A stretch of 53,397 bases of DNA from assembly GCF_020281205.1 (NCBI RefSeq), contig NZ_JACXZC010000024.1:1-53397 (forward strand), written 5' to 3'. Position 1 is the first letter of the stretch. Each line of letters opens with the position of its first letter. Made by a program: the position numbers and the translations under genes. The notes below the pieces were generated by a model. That model was not told the DNA's origin, did not search any database, and worked only from the letters and a program-made list of their open reading frames with translations. Origin of the DNA: Empedobacter stercoris. GTDB lineage: Bacteria > Bacteroidota > Bacteroidia > Flavobacteriales > Weeksellaceae. Positions 8,481-17,666 of this stretch are shown here, piece by piece.

Positions 8481-11396
8481 TTATTTATTCATTTGACCTT
8501 TTTTCGTAAAGTCGTACAATAAAGGAGATGCAACGAAAATAGATGAGAAAGTACCAATTACAATACCAATCAATTTCGCAAACATAAATCCTTTGATTGA
8601 TTCTCCACCAAATGCAAAGATGATTAATACGATTAAGAACGTTGATAAAGACGTATTGATTGTACGAGATAATGTTTCTGATGTAGAAATATTAATAATA
8701 TTATACAATTTATGGTTTTTCTCAACTGTTAAGTTTTCACGAATACGATCCAAGATAATAATCGAGTCATTCATCGAATAACCAATTACTGTCAAAATCG
8801 CAGCAATAAAGGCTTGGTCAATCTCCATATTGAATGGTAAAACACCTTTAAATAAAGAGAAAACACCTAATACAATAATTACGTCATGCGCCAAAGCAAT
8901 GATAGTTGATAATGAGAATTGCCAACGTTTGAACATGATGATTAAGTAGAAGAAAATTGCTACTAATGCTAAAGAAACTGCAATAAATGAAGCTCTTGTC
9001 GTATCATCAGCAATTGTAGGACCTACTTTTGCAGAAGACATTAAACCTATTGTCGCATTATCTTCTGAGAAATCTTTCTCAGACATATTTGCTGGTAAAT
9101 AAGATTTAAGCCCTGTATATAATTTATCTTTTATTTCGTCATCTACATTAGTTCCATCCTCATCTGCTTTGTATGCAGTTGTAATCTTTACTTGGTTTTG
9201 ACCACCATATGTTTTTACTTGAGGTTGCATTTTTTCTCCGTCCAAAACAAAGACATCACCTAAACTTTCAGAAATTTGCTGAGGATCTACATGTTTATCA
9301 AAACGAACTGTATATGTACGTCCACCTTGAAACTCGATACCCATATCAAATCCTTTTGTGAAAATAGAAATCAATGCTACAGTAGTTAAAACAGCTGAAA
9401 TCGCATACGAAATCTTTCTTGTTTTTAATAAGTCAACTTTGATATTTTGTAACCAATGCGCTGTAAAAGATGTATAGAAAGGAACTGATTTTCCTTTTGC
9501 TAAACGACCTTCTACAAAATAGCGGGTAATAAAAATCGCTGTAAATGTAGAAGTAAAAATACCGATCATAAACGTTGTTGCGAAACCTACAACTGGACCT
9601 TTACCAAAGAAGAATAAAATTAAAGCTGTGATAAATGATGTTGAATTCGCATCAATAATTGCAGAGAAAGCACCTTTCCAAGAGTAAGCAAAATCTACTG
9701 CTTGTCGTAATGATTTTCCTTTTCTTAATTCTTCTTTTACACGTTCGTAAATTAAGATATTCGCGTCCATTCCTGTTACCAACGTCAAGATAATCCCGGC
9801 GATACCTGGTAAAGATAAAGTAGCTTTTAATGAAACTAAGAATCCTAATAAGAATAATAAGTTAACGATTAATGCTATGTTCGCATAGATACCTGCACGG
9901 CTGTAGTAGAACAACATCCAGATTAATACCAATGTAAACGCACAACCAAATGCAATCAAAGAACTGTTAATTGCTTCTTGTCCTAATGAAGGTCCTACAA
10001 CCTCCGCTGAAACAATTTTAGATGAAGCTGGTAAAGAACCTGCTTGTAAAATATTTGCTAAATCTTTTGCTTCTTCTAACGTAAAGTTACCCGAAATTTG
10101 AGAGTTACCTCCTGTAATTTGGTTTTTAATATTCGGTGCAGAATACACCATATTATCTAACACAATTGCAACACCTTGACCGTCACGATCAATTGAAGAA
10201 GGTTTTAATTCGTCCGTAATACGTGCCCATTCTTGTGCGCCTACTGGATTCATTTGCATCGAAACTACTGGTTCATTTGTAATAGAGCCTGGGTTACGAT
10301 CTGCAGAAGCTGAAACTACTTTATCACCTTCAATTAATGGCTCTTGAGAACCATTTTTCCCTTTTAAAACATAAAATTCTAATAATTTAGGCGCTGATTT
10401 ATCATTAGCTTGATTTCCTAAATTCATTGGCTTATTCGCCCAAGAATATTTATATCCTCTGATGTTTGCTGGTAAACCAGGCACAAAACTTTTGTCTTGT
10501 AACACACGATTTACAACAGCGGTATCTTTAACATTTACAACAAAACTCGCATTAGAACCTGTTGGTTGCATAACTTCAGCTAACGATTTAATCGTTTGTC
10601 CTTTGTCATTTTTTACATTGTACTTTTCTGTATTTACACCAGAAAAATATTGTAAAACTGTTGGATCTTGACGAACAACCTGCCAAAACTCTAATTTTGC
10701 TGTAGATTGTAATAATTTTTTTACACGGTCAGTATCAGAAACACCTGGTAATTCTACCAAGATACGTCCATCACCTTTATCTCCTAATCGTTGAACAACT
10801 GGTTCTACAACTCCAAATTGGTCGATACGAGACTTAATTACATCATATGCAGTGGCAACTTTAGCTTCGATATCTTTACGAATCACCTCTTTTACCTGAT
10901 CGTCAGAAGCGTTATAAGCAATTTTATCTGCATTGTTTTTGTTACCAAACAAATCCGCAGCTGCATATTTTGTTCCTCCTTTTATTTTATCAAACTCTTG
11001 AAAAAATAATTCTACATAAGGTACGTTACCGTTTGTTTTTTGGGCTTTATCAGTAGCGTCCAAAGCTGCTGCCAACATTGGATTTTGACTTTTCGCTGAT
11101 AAATTTAGTAATAAATCTCTTTCAGAAACTTGTAAAATTACGTTAATACCACCTTTCAAATCTAATCCTAAATTGATTTCATTGTTTTTAGCATACTCGT
11201 AATCGTACTTGATAATTCCTAAATCAAGAGGATGCTGAGCCAAGCTATCTAAAATTCTTGGTTCGTCTTCTGGCTTACTCGCCAAACGCGCAGCCTCATT
11301 CTCTACTTTAGTGGTGTACCAAGTATAACTTAGTTGTCTGATACACAAGAGACTTAAAATGATTGCAAATGCTGCAATGAGCCATCTTCCTCGCAT
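8481..11396 (-). CDS. secDF: protein translocase subunit SecDF (fused SecD-SecF)
   Basis: SecDF is an RND-family membrane motor that uses the proton gradient to pull preproteins through SecYEG from the periplasmic side. The 971-residue product contains both halves: the SecD part with an N-terminal helix, the D1 signature NLGLDLKGGINVILQV, a periplasmic P1 domain with an insert of about 100 residues, and LVTGMDANILIYERVKEELRKG; then the SecF part with GFDMGIEFQGGRTYTVRF, VGPTIADDT, and the segment GYSMNDSIIILDRIRENL. Twelve membrane helices are expected. The fused form is usual in Bacteroidota. It has its own promoter and terminator, so it appears to be monocistronic. Confidence 0.95.
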   Translation of the reverse strand: MRGRWLIAAFAIILSLLCIRQLSYTWYTTKVENEAARLASKPEDEPRILDSLAQHPLDLGIIKYDYEYAKNNEINLGLDLKGGINVILQVSERDLLLNLSAKSQNPMLAAALDATDKAQKTNGNVPYVELFFQEFDKIKGGTKYAAADLFGNKNNADKIAYNASDDQVKEVIRKDIEAKVATAYDVIKSRIDQFGVVEPVVQRLGDKGDGRILVELPGVSDTDRVKKLLQSTAKLEFWQVVRQDPTVLQYFSGVNTEKYNVKNDKGQTIKSLAEVMQPTGSNASFVVNVKDTAVVNRVLQDKSFVPGLPANIRGYKYSWANKPMNLGNQANDKSAPKLLEFYVLKGKNGSQEPLIEGDKVVSASADRNPGSITNEPVVSMQMNPVGAQEWARITDELKPSSIDRDGQGVAIVLDNMVYSAPNIKNQITGGNSQISGNFTLEEAKDLANILQAGSLPASSKIVSAEVVGPSLGQEAINSSLIAFGCAFTLVLIWMLFYYSRAGIYANIALIVNLLFLLGFLVSLKATLSLPGIAGIILTLVTGMDANILIYERVKEELRKGKSLRQAVDFAYSWKGAFSAIIDANSTSFITALILFFFGKGPVVGFATTFMIGIFTSTFTAIFITRYFVEGRLAKGKSVPFYTSFTAHWLQNIKVDLLKTRKISYAISAVLTTVALISIFTKGFDMGIEFQGGRTYTVRFDKHVDPQQISESLGDVFVLDGEKMQPQVKTYGGQNQVKITTAYKADEDGTNVDDEIKDKLYTGLKSYLPANMSEKDFSEDNATIGLMSSAKVGPTIADDTTRASFIAVSLALVAIFFYLIIMFKRWQFSLSTIIALAHDVIIVLGVFSLFKGVLPFNMEIDQAFIAAILTVIGYSMNDSIIILDRIRENLTVEKNHKLYNIINISTSETLSRTINTSLSTFLIVLIIFAFGGESIKGFMFAKLIGIVIGTFSSIFVASPLLYDFTKKGQMNK

Positions 11397-11427
11397 AATG
11401 TTTAATTGATAAATAAATTTTGACGGA

Positions 11428-11459
11428 CAAATATAATAGTCTTGAAAATACTTTCACAA
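11428..11459 (-). promoter_or_regulatory. promoter of secDF
   Basis: On the minus strand a TTG (complement of 11457-11459) is followed after about 21 bp by TATATTTG (complement of 11428-11435), an exact TAnnTTTG box. It lies 32 bp before the secDF start codon. Confidence 0.65.
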
Positions 11460-11517
11460 TTTTTTAAGAATAAATCGAAAATCAATGTCCGTATTTTGAT
11501 CATCGTTATTCTAAAAT

Positions 11518-12366
11518 TTAAAGTTCTTTTTGATATTTGTAGATATAAATCGATGCATTTTTCGAATCATCATCATTATCTTCGCACAAATACAAGGTAT
11601 AGTTTTTTCGAGATTCTTTGTATAACGCTAATCCTTCGATTTTCTTATCGTCTGATATTTTTTGCCAACGTGTAACCTCCATAATCGCTAAATCCAACTC
11701 GCCAATAATAGAGCCTTTTATTTCTCCATTAAACTGAGTTGTACTTTTAGATTCTACCGTTGCCGTAAACAATATTTTACCATCAACCATAATCGCATCA
11801 GAAAAAGTTGTGATTTCGTTATTTAATTTTGGTAATGTAATTGGAAAATAGTCAATTGGTTTATTTTTCAAATCATTTAAAGCACCTCCCACTCTATAAA
11901 TTCCATTTGCAGCAGCAGGTCCATTTCCTCTGTTAAAAAAATAAGTACAATGTCCATCTGTAATGATACCTTCGATGTTAAAATCTTTTTTAGATAATTT
12001 CGAAACACTTAAAAACTTTTCAAAAAGATCACGATACGTTTTATTTTCTACTTGCTTCGTTTTAAGATTATATGAAATCAAATCGAAACGATTTTCTTTT
12101 GATCCTGAACCTAAAATATATAAATGATCTTTGTATTTCGTAATTGCTTCAAAATCTGGTTTATCTTTTTTATGGCTTCCTTCAGACTTTACTTCAGGAT
12201 TCAAATTTATTTTTTCAACTTCTTTTTTCTTCTTATCGTAGACAAATAAATGTGGATTATCATCAGAAATAGTATAAACATAGCGTTTATCTACAACCAA
12301 TCCAGAGGCAGCTCCAAGCCCATTGATGACAATTAAGATCTTTAGAATGAAGTGATAAAATAGCAT
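11518..12366 (-). CDS. beta-propeller-like protein of unknown function (DUF6929-type)
   Basis: The 282-residue product has repeated short strand-turn units: SGLVVDKRYVYTISDDNPHLFVYD, DFEAITKYKDHLYILGSGS, NIEGIITDGHCTYFFNRGN and IEGLALYKESRKNYTLYLCEDNDD. Such KDKLYVLGSGS-like and EG(I/L) units are typical of propeller-type hypothetical proteins related to SdiA-regulated/DUF6929 families, which are probably extracytoplasmic or calcium-binding. The N-terminus is hydrophobic but not a clear cleavable signal. No enzymatic function can be assigned. It is divergent from the MFS gene at 12493; the 126 bp between them must hold both promoters. Confidence 0.6.
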   Translation of the reverse strand: MLFYHFILKILIVINGLGAASGLVVDKRYVYTISDDNPHLFVYDKKKKEVEKINLNPEVKSEGSHKKDKPDFEAITKYKDHLYILGSGSKENRFDLISYNLKTKQVENKTYRDLFEKFLSVSKLSKKDFNIEGIITDGHCTYFFNRGNGPAAANGIYRVGGALNDLKNKPIDYFPITLPKLNNEITTFSDAIMVDGKILFTATVESKSTTQFNGEIKGSIIGELDLAIMEVTRWQKISDDKKIEGLALYKESRKNYTLYLCEDNDDDSKNASIYIYKYQKEL

Positions 12367-12457
12367 AGTGATGAGTTTATTTTATTAGTGGTATCAAAAG
12401 TAGTCAAAGAATATCAGAAAGCTTGATAAATAAACGAATTTTTGCGAAAAAAGAACT

Positions 12458-12465
12458 TAACTTTG
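12458..12465 (+). promoter_or_regulatory. minus-7 box of the MFS gene
   Basis: TAACTTTG is an exact TAnnTTTG octamer. A TTTG at 12441 is closer than the usual minus-33 spacing. The box lies downstream of an earlier in-frame ATG at 12442, which supports the later start codon for the MFS gene. Confidence 0.5.
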
Positions 12466-12492
12466 TACCACTTTTTTAAAGAAAATGAGGAG

Positions 12493-13716
12493 ATGAAAAA
12501 AATTCTGAAAATTTACATTGACGCTTATAGTGGATTATCGAAGGAATCTTGGATGTTAGCCATCGTCATGTTGTTAAATCGGATGGGTTCGATGGTTTTA
12601 CCTTTTTTAGGAATTTATTTGATTTCTGAACTTGATTTTAGTTTAGAACAATCTGGAATTGTTTTAAGTTGTTATGGAATTGGAGCAGTTTTAGGTTCAT
12701 GGCTTGGCGGATGGATTACTGATAAAATTGGTAACTTCAAAGTACAAGCTTTAAGTTTATTTTTGAGTGCGCCCTTATTTTTAATCTTGCCTTATTTTTC
12801 AACGGTCTTATCGTTTTCAATCATCATGCTTATTTTAAGTACAATAAGCGAAATGTTTCGTCCAGCTAACTCGGTTGCCATTACACGTTATGCTAAAAAA
12901 CAAAACATTACCCGTGCATTTTCTTTAAACCGTATGGCAATTAATTTAGGTTTTTCTATTGGACCATCGATGGGTGGATTCTTATCCAATTATTCGTACG
13001 ATTTGCTCTTCTATTGTAATGCAGGAGCAGCACTTATCGCAGGAATTGTATTCGTTTCTTTTTTCTATGGTAGAAAAGAACGAAACATGGTAGAAGACGA
13101 TGTAAAAGAAATCGAACAAAAAGAAGTAAAAGAACGTAATGCATATACCGACATGCCTTTTATTTTATTCAATATTATATGTTTATTATTTTCGGTTGCA
13201 TTTTTCCAAATTCTAAACACACTTCCGCTTTTCTATAAAGATGTCGTTCAAATGACGCAATCAGAAATTGGACTATTAATGGGATTCAGTGGAATTATCA
13301 TTGTGGTTTTTGAAATGTTATTGATCCATTATACCGAAAAAAAATACACCATTACTAAACTCTTGGTATTTGGTTCTTTTATAACCGCAATTAGTTATTC
13401 TATTTTCAGTTTCAATCATACCATCGGTATGCTATATGTAGCCATTTTTATGATGTCTATTGGTGAAATGTTGGTTTTACCCTTAATGTCTACCGTTACG
13501 GCTTTCCGAGCTCAAAGAAATAATCGTGGTGCTTATATGGGCTTAAATGGAATGTCGAATGCAGCTGCATTTATAATCTCTCCATTCCTCGGAACGCATA
13601 TTGCAACATCGTACGGATTTGATGTTTTATGGATTCTAACATTCGTTGTATTAATTATTGTTGCAGTTGGGTATCACTTTTTAACAAAACCTCTTTTACC
13701 TAAAAATTTGCAATAA
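12493..13716 (+). CDS. MFS transporter, multidrug-type (MdtG/YfmO-like)
   Basis: A 12-helix major facilitator permease of the inner membrane, 407 residues. The motif A region is GAVLGSWLGGWITDKIG, followed by MFRPANSVAITRYA and NLGFSIGPSMGGFL, which are characteristic of drug-H+ antiporter-like MFS proteins. A charged cytoplasmic loop (RKERNMVEDDVKEIEQKEVKE) links the two halves. Substrate is unknown. The frame extends back to an ATG at 12442, but the promoter box at 12458-12465 overlaps that stretch and the ATG at 12493 is preceded directly by AGGAG, so I use 12493. It is followed 39 bp later by the adenosyltransferase gene, possibly one transcript. Confidence 0.85.
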   Translation: MKKILKIYIDAYSGLSKESWMLAIVMLLNRMGSMVLPFLGIYLISELDFSLEQSGIVLSCYGIGAVLGSWLGGWITDKIGNFKVQALSLFLSAPLFLILPYFSTVLSFSIIMLILSTISEMFRPANSVAITRYAKKQNITRAFSLNRMAINLGFSIGPSMGGFLSNYSYDLLFYCNAGAALIAGIVFVSFFYGRKERNMVEDDVKEIEQKEVKERNAYTDMPFILFNIICLLFSVAFFQILNTLPLFYKDVVQMTQSEIGLLMGFSGIIIVVFEMLLIHYTEKKYTITKLLVFGSFITAISYSIFSFNHTIGMLYVAIFMMSIGEMLVLPLMSTVTAFRAQRNNRGAYMGLNGMSNAAAFIISPFLGTHIATSYGFDVLWILTFVVLIIVAVGYHFLTKPLLPKNLQ

Positions 13717-13755
13717 AATGTTTATCTTCGATAATTATTAGTTAGTTGAAATCAC

Positions 13756-14322
13756 ATGAAAGTATATACAAAAACAGGAGACAAAGGAACAACAGGTTTA
13801 TATGGTGGAACTCGTGTCTCAAAAAATAGTTTAAAAATTGATTCATACGGAACAGTTGATGAATTAAATTCTTATTTAGGGTTAATCCGTTCTTATGAAA
13901 TCGATCCTGCATTGGAGGAAGAAATTATAATTATCCAAAAAGATTTATTCAATCTTGGTGCAGAATTAGCTACACCAGTCGATAAATTATATTTAGCAAA
14001 TGGTAAACCTCGTATTCCGAAGACTATTTCCGAAGAAGATATTGTACAATTAGAAGAATGGATTGATGATTTGGAAGGACAATTAGAACAATTGACACAT
14101 TTTATTCTTCCAGGTGGAAACCAAGCTGCATCACACGCACATGTGGCACGTTGCATTTGTCGTCGCGCAGAACGTTTAACAGTTGGATTAGCTGAAGTAG
14201 AAGATATTCGTTCTGAATTACAAAAATATTTAAATCGACTTTCTGATTATCTATTTGTATTAGGTCGTAAAATTGCCGCAGATAATAATCACGAAGAAGT
14301 AAAATGGATTCCAGGTGAATAA
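13756..14322 (+). CDS. cob(I)yrinic acid a,c-diamide adenosyltransferase (PduO type)
   Basis: The enzyme transfers the 5'-deoxyadenosyl group of ATP to cob(I)alamin or its precursor to make the coenzyme form of vitamin B12. The 188-residue length and motifs fit the PduO/MMAB family: MKVYTKTGDKGTTGLYGGTRVSK at the ATP-binding N-terminus, DELNSYLGL, and ARCICRRAER with LNRLSDYLFVLGR near the C-terminus. It forms a trimeric helical bundle in known homologues. Its 3' end overlaps the thiamine pyrophosphokinase start by 8 bp, so the two are translationally coupled. Confidence 0.93.
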   Translation: MKVYTKTGDKGTTGLYGGTRVSKNSLKIDSYGTVDELNSYLGLIRSYEIDPALEEEIIIIQKDLFNLGAELATPVDKLYLANGKPRIPKTISEEDIVQLEEWIDDLEGQLEQLTHFILPGGNQAASHAHVARCICRRAERLTVGLAEVEDIRSELQKYLNRLSDYLFVLGRKIAADNNHEEVKWIPGE

Positions 14323-14947
14323 CAAAGCACTTTTATTTCTGAATGGTGAAATTCCAACCATTTTTCCAACTGCTACAGATTATGATCTTATTTTTTGTAC
14401 AGATGGAGCTTTTCATTATTTACAGCAATTAAATATAACGCCCGATGTTATTTCGGGCGATTTTGATTCAACACAGCAGAATGATTTTCCTGCTGGAATT
14501 GAGGTTATATCGACACCAGAACAAAACGACACCGATTTTGCAAAAGCATTGCAAATCATTATTGATAAAGGATTTGAACATGTTGATGTTTTTGGTGCAA
14601 GTGGTCGACAACAAGACCATTTTATCGGAAATTTAAATGCTGCTTTTCGTTTTAAAAATCAAATCAATATTTTATTTTACGATAATTATAGCCATTATTT
14701 TTTCGCAGAAAAAGAAACAAAATTAGAAGGTTATTTTGGAAGAACAATTTCACTTCTACCCTTTCCTGAATGTAAAAATATAGTCACAAAAGGTTTAGAA
14801 TATCCATTAAACAACGAAGATTTAAACTTACTTTCTCGTATTGGAACGCGCAATAAAGCTACAGAAGATTTAGTGACTATTGATTATTCTGAAGGAAATT
14901 TAGTCATTTTTATTATCAATCAAGATTTTCCTATTTTATTGGCATAA
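14315..14947 (+). CDS. thiamine pyrophosphokinase
   Basis: This enzyme makes thiamine diphosphate from thiamine and ATP. The 210-residue protein shows the family pattern: FCTDGAFHYL, PDVISGDFDST (the conserved Asp-rich catalytic loop), then NDTDFAKALQ and DVFGASGRQQDHFIGNL. The C-terminal thiamine-binding part is shorter and less conserved. The start codon lies inside the end of the adenosyltransferase gene. No TPP riboswitch is visible upstream, so its control probably follows the upstream promoter. Confidence 0.9.
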   Translation: MNNKALLFLNGEIPTIFPTATDYDLIFCTDGAFHYLQQLNITPDVISGDFDSTQQNDFPAGIEVISTPEQNDTDFAKALQIIIDKGFEHVDVFGASGRQQDHFIGNLNAAFRFKNQINILFYDNYSHYFFAEKETKLEGYFGRTISLLPFPECKNIVTKGLEYPLNNEDLNLLSRIGTRNKATEDLVTIDYSEGNLVIFIINQDFPILLA

Positions 14948-15012
14948 CTTCACTATTAGTAGTGAATAATCGTTTTTCATTTTTTCGTATATTTACTGAA
15001 AAACATATTATT

Positions 15013-15747
15013 ATGAATAAATTTTCAGTTATTGTCGCTTCTATTTTAGCCGTCGGATTAATTGCCGCAGCTTGTATTTTAGGAAATGCCTATAAATATA
15101 AATTCAAAACAACAGAATCCATTAATGTGACAGGAAATGCATTGAAAAACTTTGATGCTGATTTAGTCAAATGGCGAGCTACTTTTAGTCGAAAAGATTT
15201 TGATTTGAAAGTTGCTTCGGATCAATTAAAAACTGATCAGGTAATTGTAAAAAACTTTCTCATTTCGCAAGGAATCAAACCAAATGAAATTGTATTTGAA
15301 GCGGTGAATATCACAAAAGATTTTCAATATGGAAGCGATTCTAATGGTAATTCTTTCAGTCAATTTACAGGCTACAATTTATCGCAAGACGCCACAATTG
15401 AGTCAAAAGAATTGGATAAAATTGAAAAAGCTTCGCGCGAAATCTCAAATTTAATTAGTCAAGGAATTGAATTAAGTTCTTCGAGTCCTAATTATTATTA
15501 CTCAAAATTAGAAGATTTGAAATTAGAATTAATTGCACAGGCTTCTGAAAATGCGAAACAACGAGCAGAAAATATTGCTACAAAATCTGGATCGAGTTTA
15601 GGAAAATTAAAACAAGCCGATTTAGGAATTTTCCAGATTACAGGAAAAAATGACAATGAAGAATATTCGGCAGGTGGATCGTTTAATACAATTTCTCGAC
15701 AAAAAACAGCTCAGATCACAGTGAGAGCGAGCTACAATTCGAAATAA
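15013..15747 (+). CDS. SIMPL domain-containing membrane-anchored protein
   Basis: A 244-residue protein with one N-terminal hydrophobic helix (MNKFSVIVASILAVGLIAAACILG) and a SIMPL (DUF541) domain: INVTGNALKNFDADLVKW, then the middle DFQYGSDSNGNSF, then the C-terminal segment LIAQASENAKQRAENIATKSGSSLGKL that is strongly conserved in the family. SIMPL proteins are periplasmic; some modulate signalling or oxidative stress, but the biochemical role is unknown. An upstream in-frame ATG exists at 14962, but the hydrophobic signal follows directly from 15013, so this start is preferred. A perfect hairpin terminator follows. Confidence 0.85.
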   Translation: MNKFSVIVASILAVGLIAAACILGNAYKYKFKTTESINVTGNALKNFDADLVKWRATFSRKDFDLKVASDQLKTDQVIVKNFLISQGIKPNEIVFEAVNITKDFQYGSDSNGNSFSQFTGYNLSQDATIESKELDKIEKASREISNLISQGIELSSSSPNYYYSKLEDLKLELIAQASENAKQRAENIATKSGSSLGKLKQADLGIFQITGKNDNEEYSAGGSFNTISRQKTAQITVRASYNSK

Positions 15748-15750
15748 AAA

Positions 15751-15782
15751 AAATCAGCAGTAATGGTTATTACTGCTGATTT
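15751..15782 (+). terminator. terminator after the SIMPL gene
   Basis: A perfect 14-bp stem (AAATCAGCAGTAAT / ATTACTGCTGATTT) with GGTT loop starts 4 bp after the stop codon. Confidence 0.85.
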
Positions 15783-15841
15783 TATAAGATATTTCACTAA
15801 ATCATTTATTGATTAAGTAATAATTGTAAATATTATTTCCA

Positions 15842-15869
15842 AAAATTCAATTATTTCTAATTGAATTTT
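15842..15869. repeat. perfect inverted repeat in the 300-bp gap upstream of mnmE
   Basis: AAAATTCAATTA and TAATTGAATTTT are perfect 12-bp arms around a 4-nt loop. It has no long T-tract, so a terminator role is not clear. The rest of 15783-16072 is AT-rich and shows no reading frame. Confidence 0.5.
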
Positions 15870-16072
15870 CAGAAGGTAAGGGCATTCAAATTTAATCATT
15901 TGAAAGAAATATCATAAGAAAATATTAACATAAATAAATGTTAACACCATTAAAAACACTCTAATATATTGTTTTTTTTATAACGTTAACACTTATTTAA
16001 AATGATTTAAAAATCATATTTTAACTTTTTATTAAGATTTGTCAAATAATTTCATCTCTCCCAATAAAATTG

Positions 16073-16080
16073 TAAATTTG
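16073..16080 (+). promoter_or_regulatory. mnmE: minus-7 box directly before mnmE
   Basis: TAAATTTG is an exact TAnnTTTG box that ends only 4 bp before the mnmE ATG. Transcription would then begin at or within a few bases of the start codon, suggesting a leaderless or near-leaderless mRNA. A well-spaced minus-33 element is not obvious. Confidence 0.45.
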
Positions 16081-16084
16081 CAAT

Positions 16085-17482
16085 ATGCTAAACAACGATA
16101 CAATTTGTGCATTGGCAACAGCCAATGGAATGGGCGCTATAGCGGTTATTCGTATTTCTGGACCAGAAGCAATTTCTAAAGTTGCTCAGATTTATCAATC
16201 AAAATTTAATGCTACTAAATCTTTGAATGAAGCTTCTTCTCATACTATACATTTGGGTTATGTGATGGACGGCGATACCATTGTTGATGAAGCGCTATTT
16301 TCTATTTTCAAAAATCCGCATTCTTATACGGGTGAAGATGTTGTCGAAATTTCGACACATGGCTCAATTTATATCCAACAAAAAGTATTAGAACTATTAA
16401 ATAAAATTGGCATTCGTAATGCCAATCCAGGAGAATATACATTCCGCGCTTTTTGGAACGGCAAAATGGATTTAACACAAGCAGAAGCTGTAGCCGATTT
16501 GATTGCTTCAGACTCGAAAGCATCACACGAAATTGCCATCAAACAAATGCGTGGTGGTTTCTCGAATCAAATCAAAGATTTGAGAGAACAGATGATCAAC
16601 TTTGCTGCTTTGATGGAATTGGAGTTGGATTTTTCTGAAGAAGACGTCGAATTTGCAGATCGATCGCAATTTTATAATTTATTAAACCAATTACAATCGA
16701 TTCTTAAACGTTTAGCTGATTCTTTTTCATTTGGAAATGTGATTAAAAATGGAGTTCCTGTTGCTATTGTCGGAGCACCCAATGCAGGTAAATCTACTTT
16801 GTTGAATGCTTTATTAAACGAAGAACGTGCCATTGTTTCGGACATTGAAGGAACAACACGAGATACAATCGAGGAAACTATTTATATTGACGGTGTTGGA
16901 TTTCGTTTCATTGATACCGCAGGGATTCGTGAAGCTGGTGACAGTATCGAACGTATTGGAATAGAAAAAACATTTGAAAAAATTGACAATGCAACAATTA
17001 TCATTTATTTGTATGACGCGAATATTACAGCAGATAACCAAATTGCCAATCAATTAGATGATTTGCAACGACGTGGTAAAATCTTGTTTAATGTAGCGAA
17101 TAAAATTGATGTAAACAATAACGAATCATCCATTTCTGATGCTATCAAACAGGAGTTTAAAGATGTTGTACATTTAGAAATATCGGCAAAAGACCACTAC
17201 AATATCGAGGCTTTAAAAGAAAATTTGATCCATCAAATCAAATTAAAAGGAAGCAATCAAGATGACACGATTGTAACCAATTCGCGTCACTTAGAAGCAC
17301 TGCAAAATACGCTTTCACAAATCGGCAAAATAAAACAAGGTATGGACATGGGACTTCCTGGCGATTTATTAGCCATGGACATTCGTGAAGCTTTAACTTA
17401 TTTAGGTCATATTACAGGAGAAATAGATGTTGACCAAGATATTCTTGGGACGATATTTGGCAAGTTTTGTATCGGGAAATAA
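16085..17482 (+). CDS. mnmE: tRNA uridine-5-carboxymethylaminomethyl(34) synthesis GTPase MnmE
   Basis: With MnmG, MnmE modifies the wobble uridine of several tRNAs; it is a cytoplasmic GTPase activated by dimerization. The 465 residues show the N-terminal folate-binding domain (DTICALATANGMGAIAVIRISGP; NPHSYTGEDVVEI; PGEYTFRAFWNGKMDLTQAEAV), the G1 loop GAPNAGKS (230-237), the G3 DTAG, the G4 NKID, and the terminal FCIGK with the catalytic Cys. The last 18 bases (17465-17482) are the attachment site of the island: the integrated DNA starts right after the stop codon and the gene remains intact. The Phe codon is TTT here but TTC in the copy at the other end. Confidence 0.96.
   Translation: MLNNDTICALATANGMGAIAVIRISGPEAISKVAQIYQSKFNATKSLNEASSHTIHLGYVMDGDTIVDEALFSIFKNPHSYTGEDVVEISTHGSIYIQQKVLELLNKIGIRNANPGEYTFRAFWNGKMDLTQAEAVADLIASDSKASHEIAIKQMRGGFSNQIKDLREQMINFAALMELELDFSEEDVEFADRSQFYNLLNQLQSILKRLADSFSFGNVIKNGVPVAIVGAPNAGKSTLLNALLNEERAIVSDIEGTTRDTIEETIYIDGVGFRFIDTAGIREAGDSIERIGIEKTFEKIDNATIIIYLYDANITADNQIANQLDDLQRRGKILFNVANKIDVNNNESSISDAIKQEFKDVVHLEISAKDHYNIEALKENLIHQIKLKGSNQDDTIVTNSRHLEALQNTLSQIGKIKQGMDMGLPGDLLAMDIREALTYLGHITGEIDVDQDILGTIFGKFCIGK
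17465..17482 (+). other. attL: attL core (3' end of mnmE)
   Basis: TTTTGTATCGGGAAATAA encodes FCIGK and the stop. It matches 41792-41809 at 17 of 18 bases. The same end of mnmE (trmE/thdF) is the known attachment site of SGI1-type islands in Proteobacteria, whose 18-bp site covers the same codons. Confidence 0.85.
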
Positions 17483-17484
17483 AT

Positions 17485-17503
17485 CGGATAATAACGGATA
17501 ATA
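17485..17503. repeat. tandem CGGATAATA repeat beside attL
   Basis: CGGATAATA occurs twice, 10 bp apart (17485-17493, 17495-17503), immediately inside the island. A related CGGATATTA is at 41695, near the right end. It may be a recombination accessory site. Confidence 0.35.
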
Positions 17504-17543
17504 AAAACCTAACAACTACTTAATATAATGATTGTTAGGTTTT
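17504..17543. terminator. terminator just inside the left island end
   Basis: The arms AAAACCTAACAA and TTGTTAGGTTTT form a 12-bp stem followed by T-runs. It can end mnmE transcription and insulate the island. Confidence 0.75.
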
Positions 17544-17592
17544 TTGTTTTTATATTTGGTGGTAGTTAAAAGGATGTTGTTATTCCTTTTCT

Positions 17593-17651
17593 TACACCAA
17601 TTGTACACCAATTATTTTAATTTTTAAATTTTGATGTACAAATGTACACCA
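17593..17651 (+). promoter_or_regulatory. left arm-type recombinase sites (TACACCA boxes)
   Basis: TACACCA occurs at 17593-17599, 17604-17610 and 17645-17651. The first two are 11 bp apart and form the block TACACCAATTGTACACCA, repeated at 17/18 identity near the right end (41735-41752) in the same orientation. This is what arm-type binding sites of a tyrosine recombinase look like. The third overlaps the leader of the integrase gene and could allow autoregulation. Confidence 0.6.
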
Positions 17652-17666
17652 TCAAATATAATCGTT

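Noticed and set aside
12442-12492. Earlier ATG for the MFS gene
   Set aside because: The TAACTTTG promoter box lies after it and the extra residues are not part of the MFS fold.
13717-13755. Cobalamin or TPP riboswitch before the adenosyltransferase/thiamine pyrophosphokinase pair
   Set aside because: Only 39 bp are available and no B12-box or TPP motif is visible.
14962-15012. Earlier ATG for the SIMPL protein
   Set aside because: The added 17 residues precede a proper signal-anchor and lack conservation-like character.
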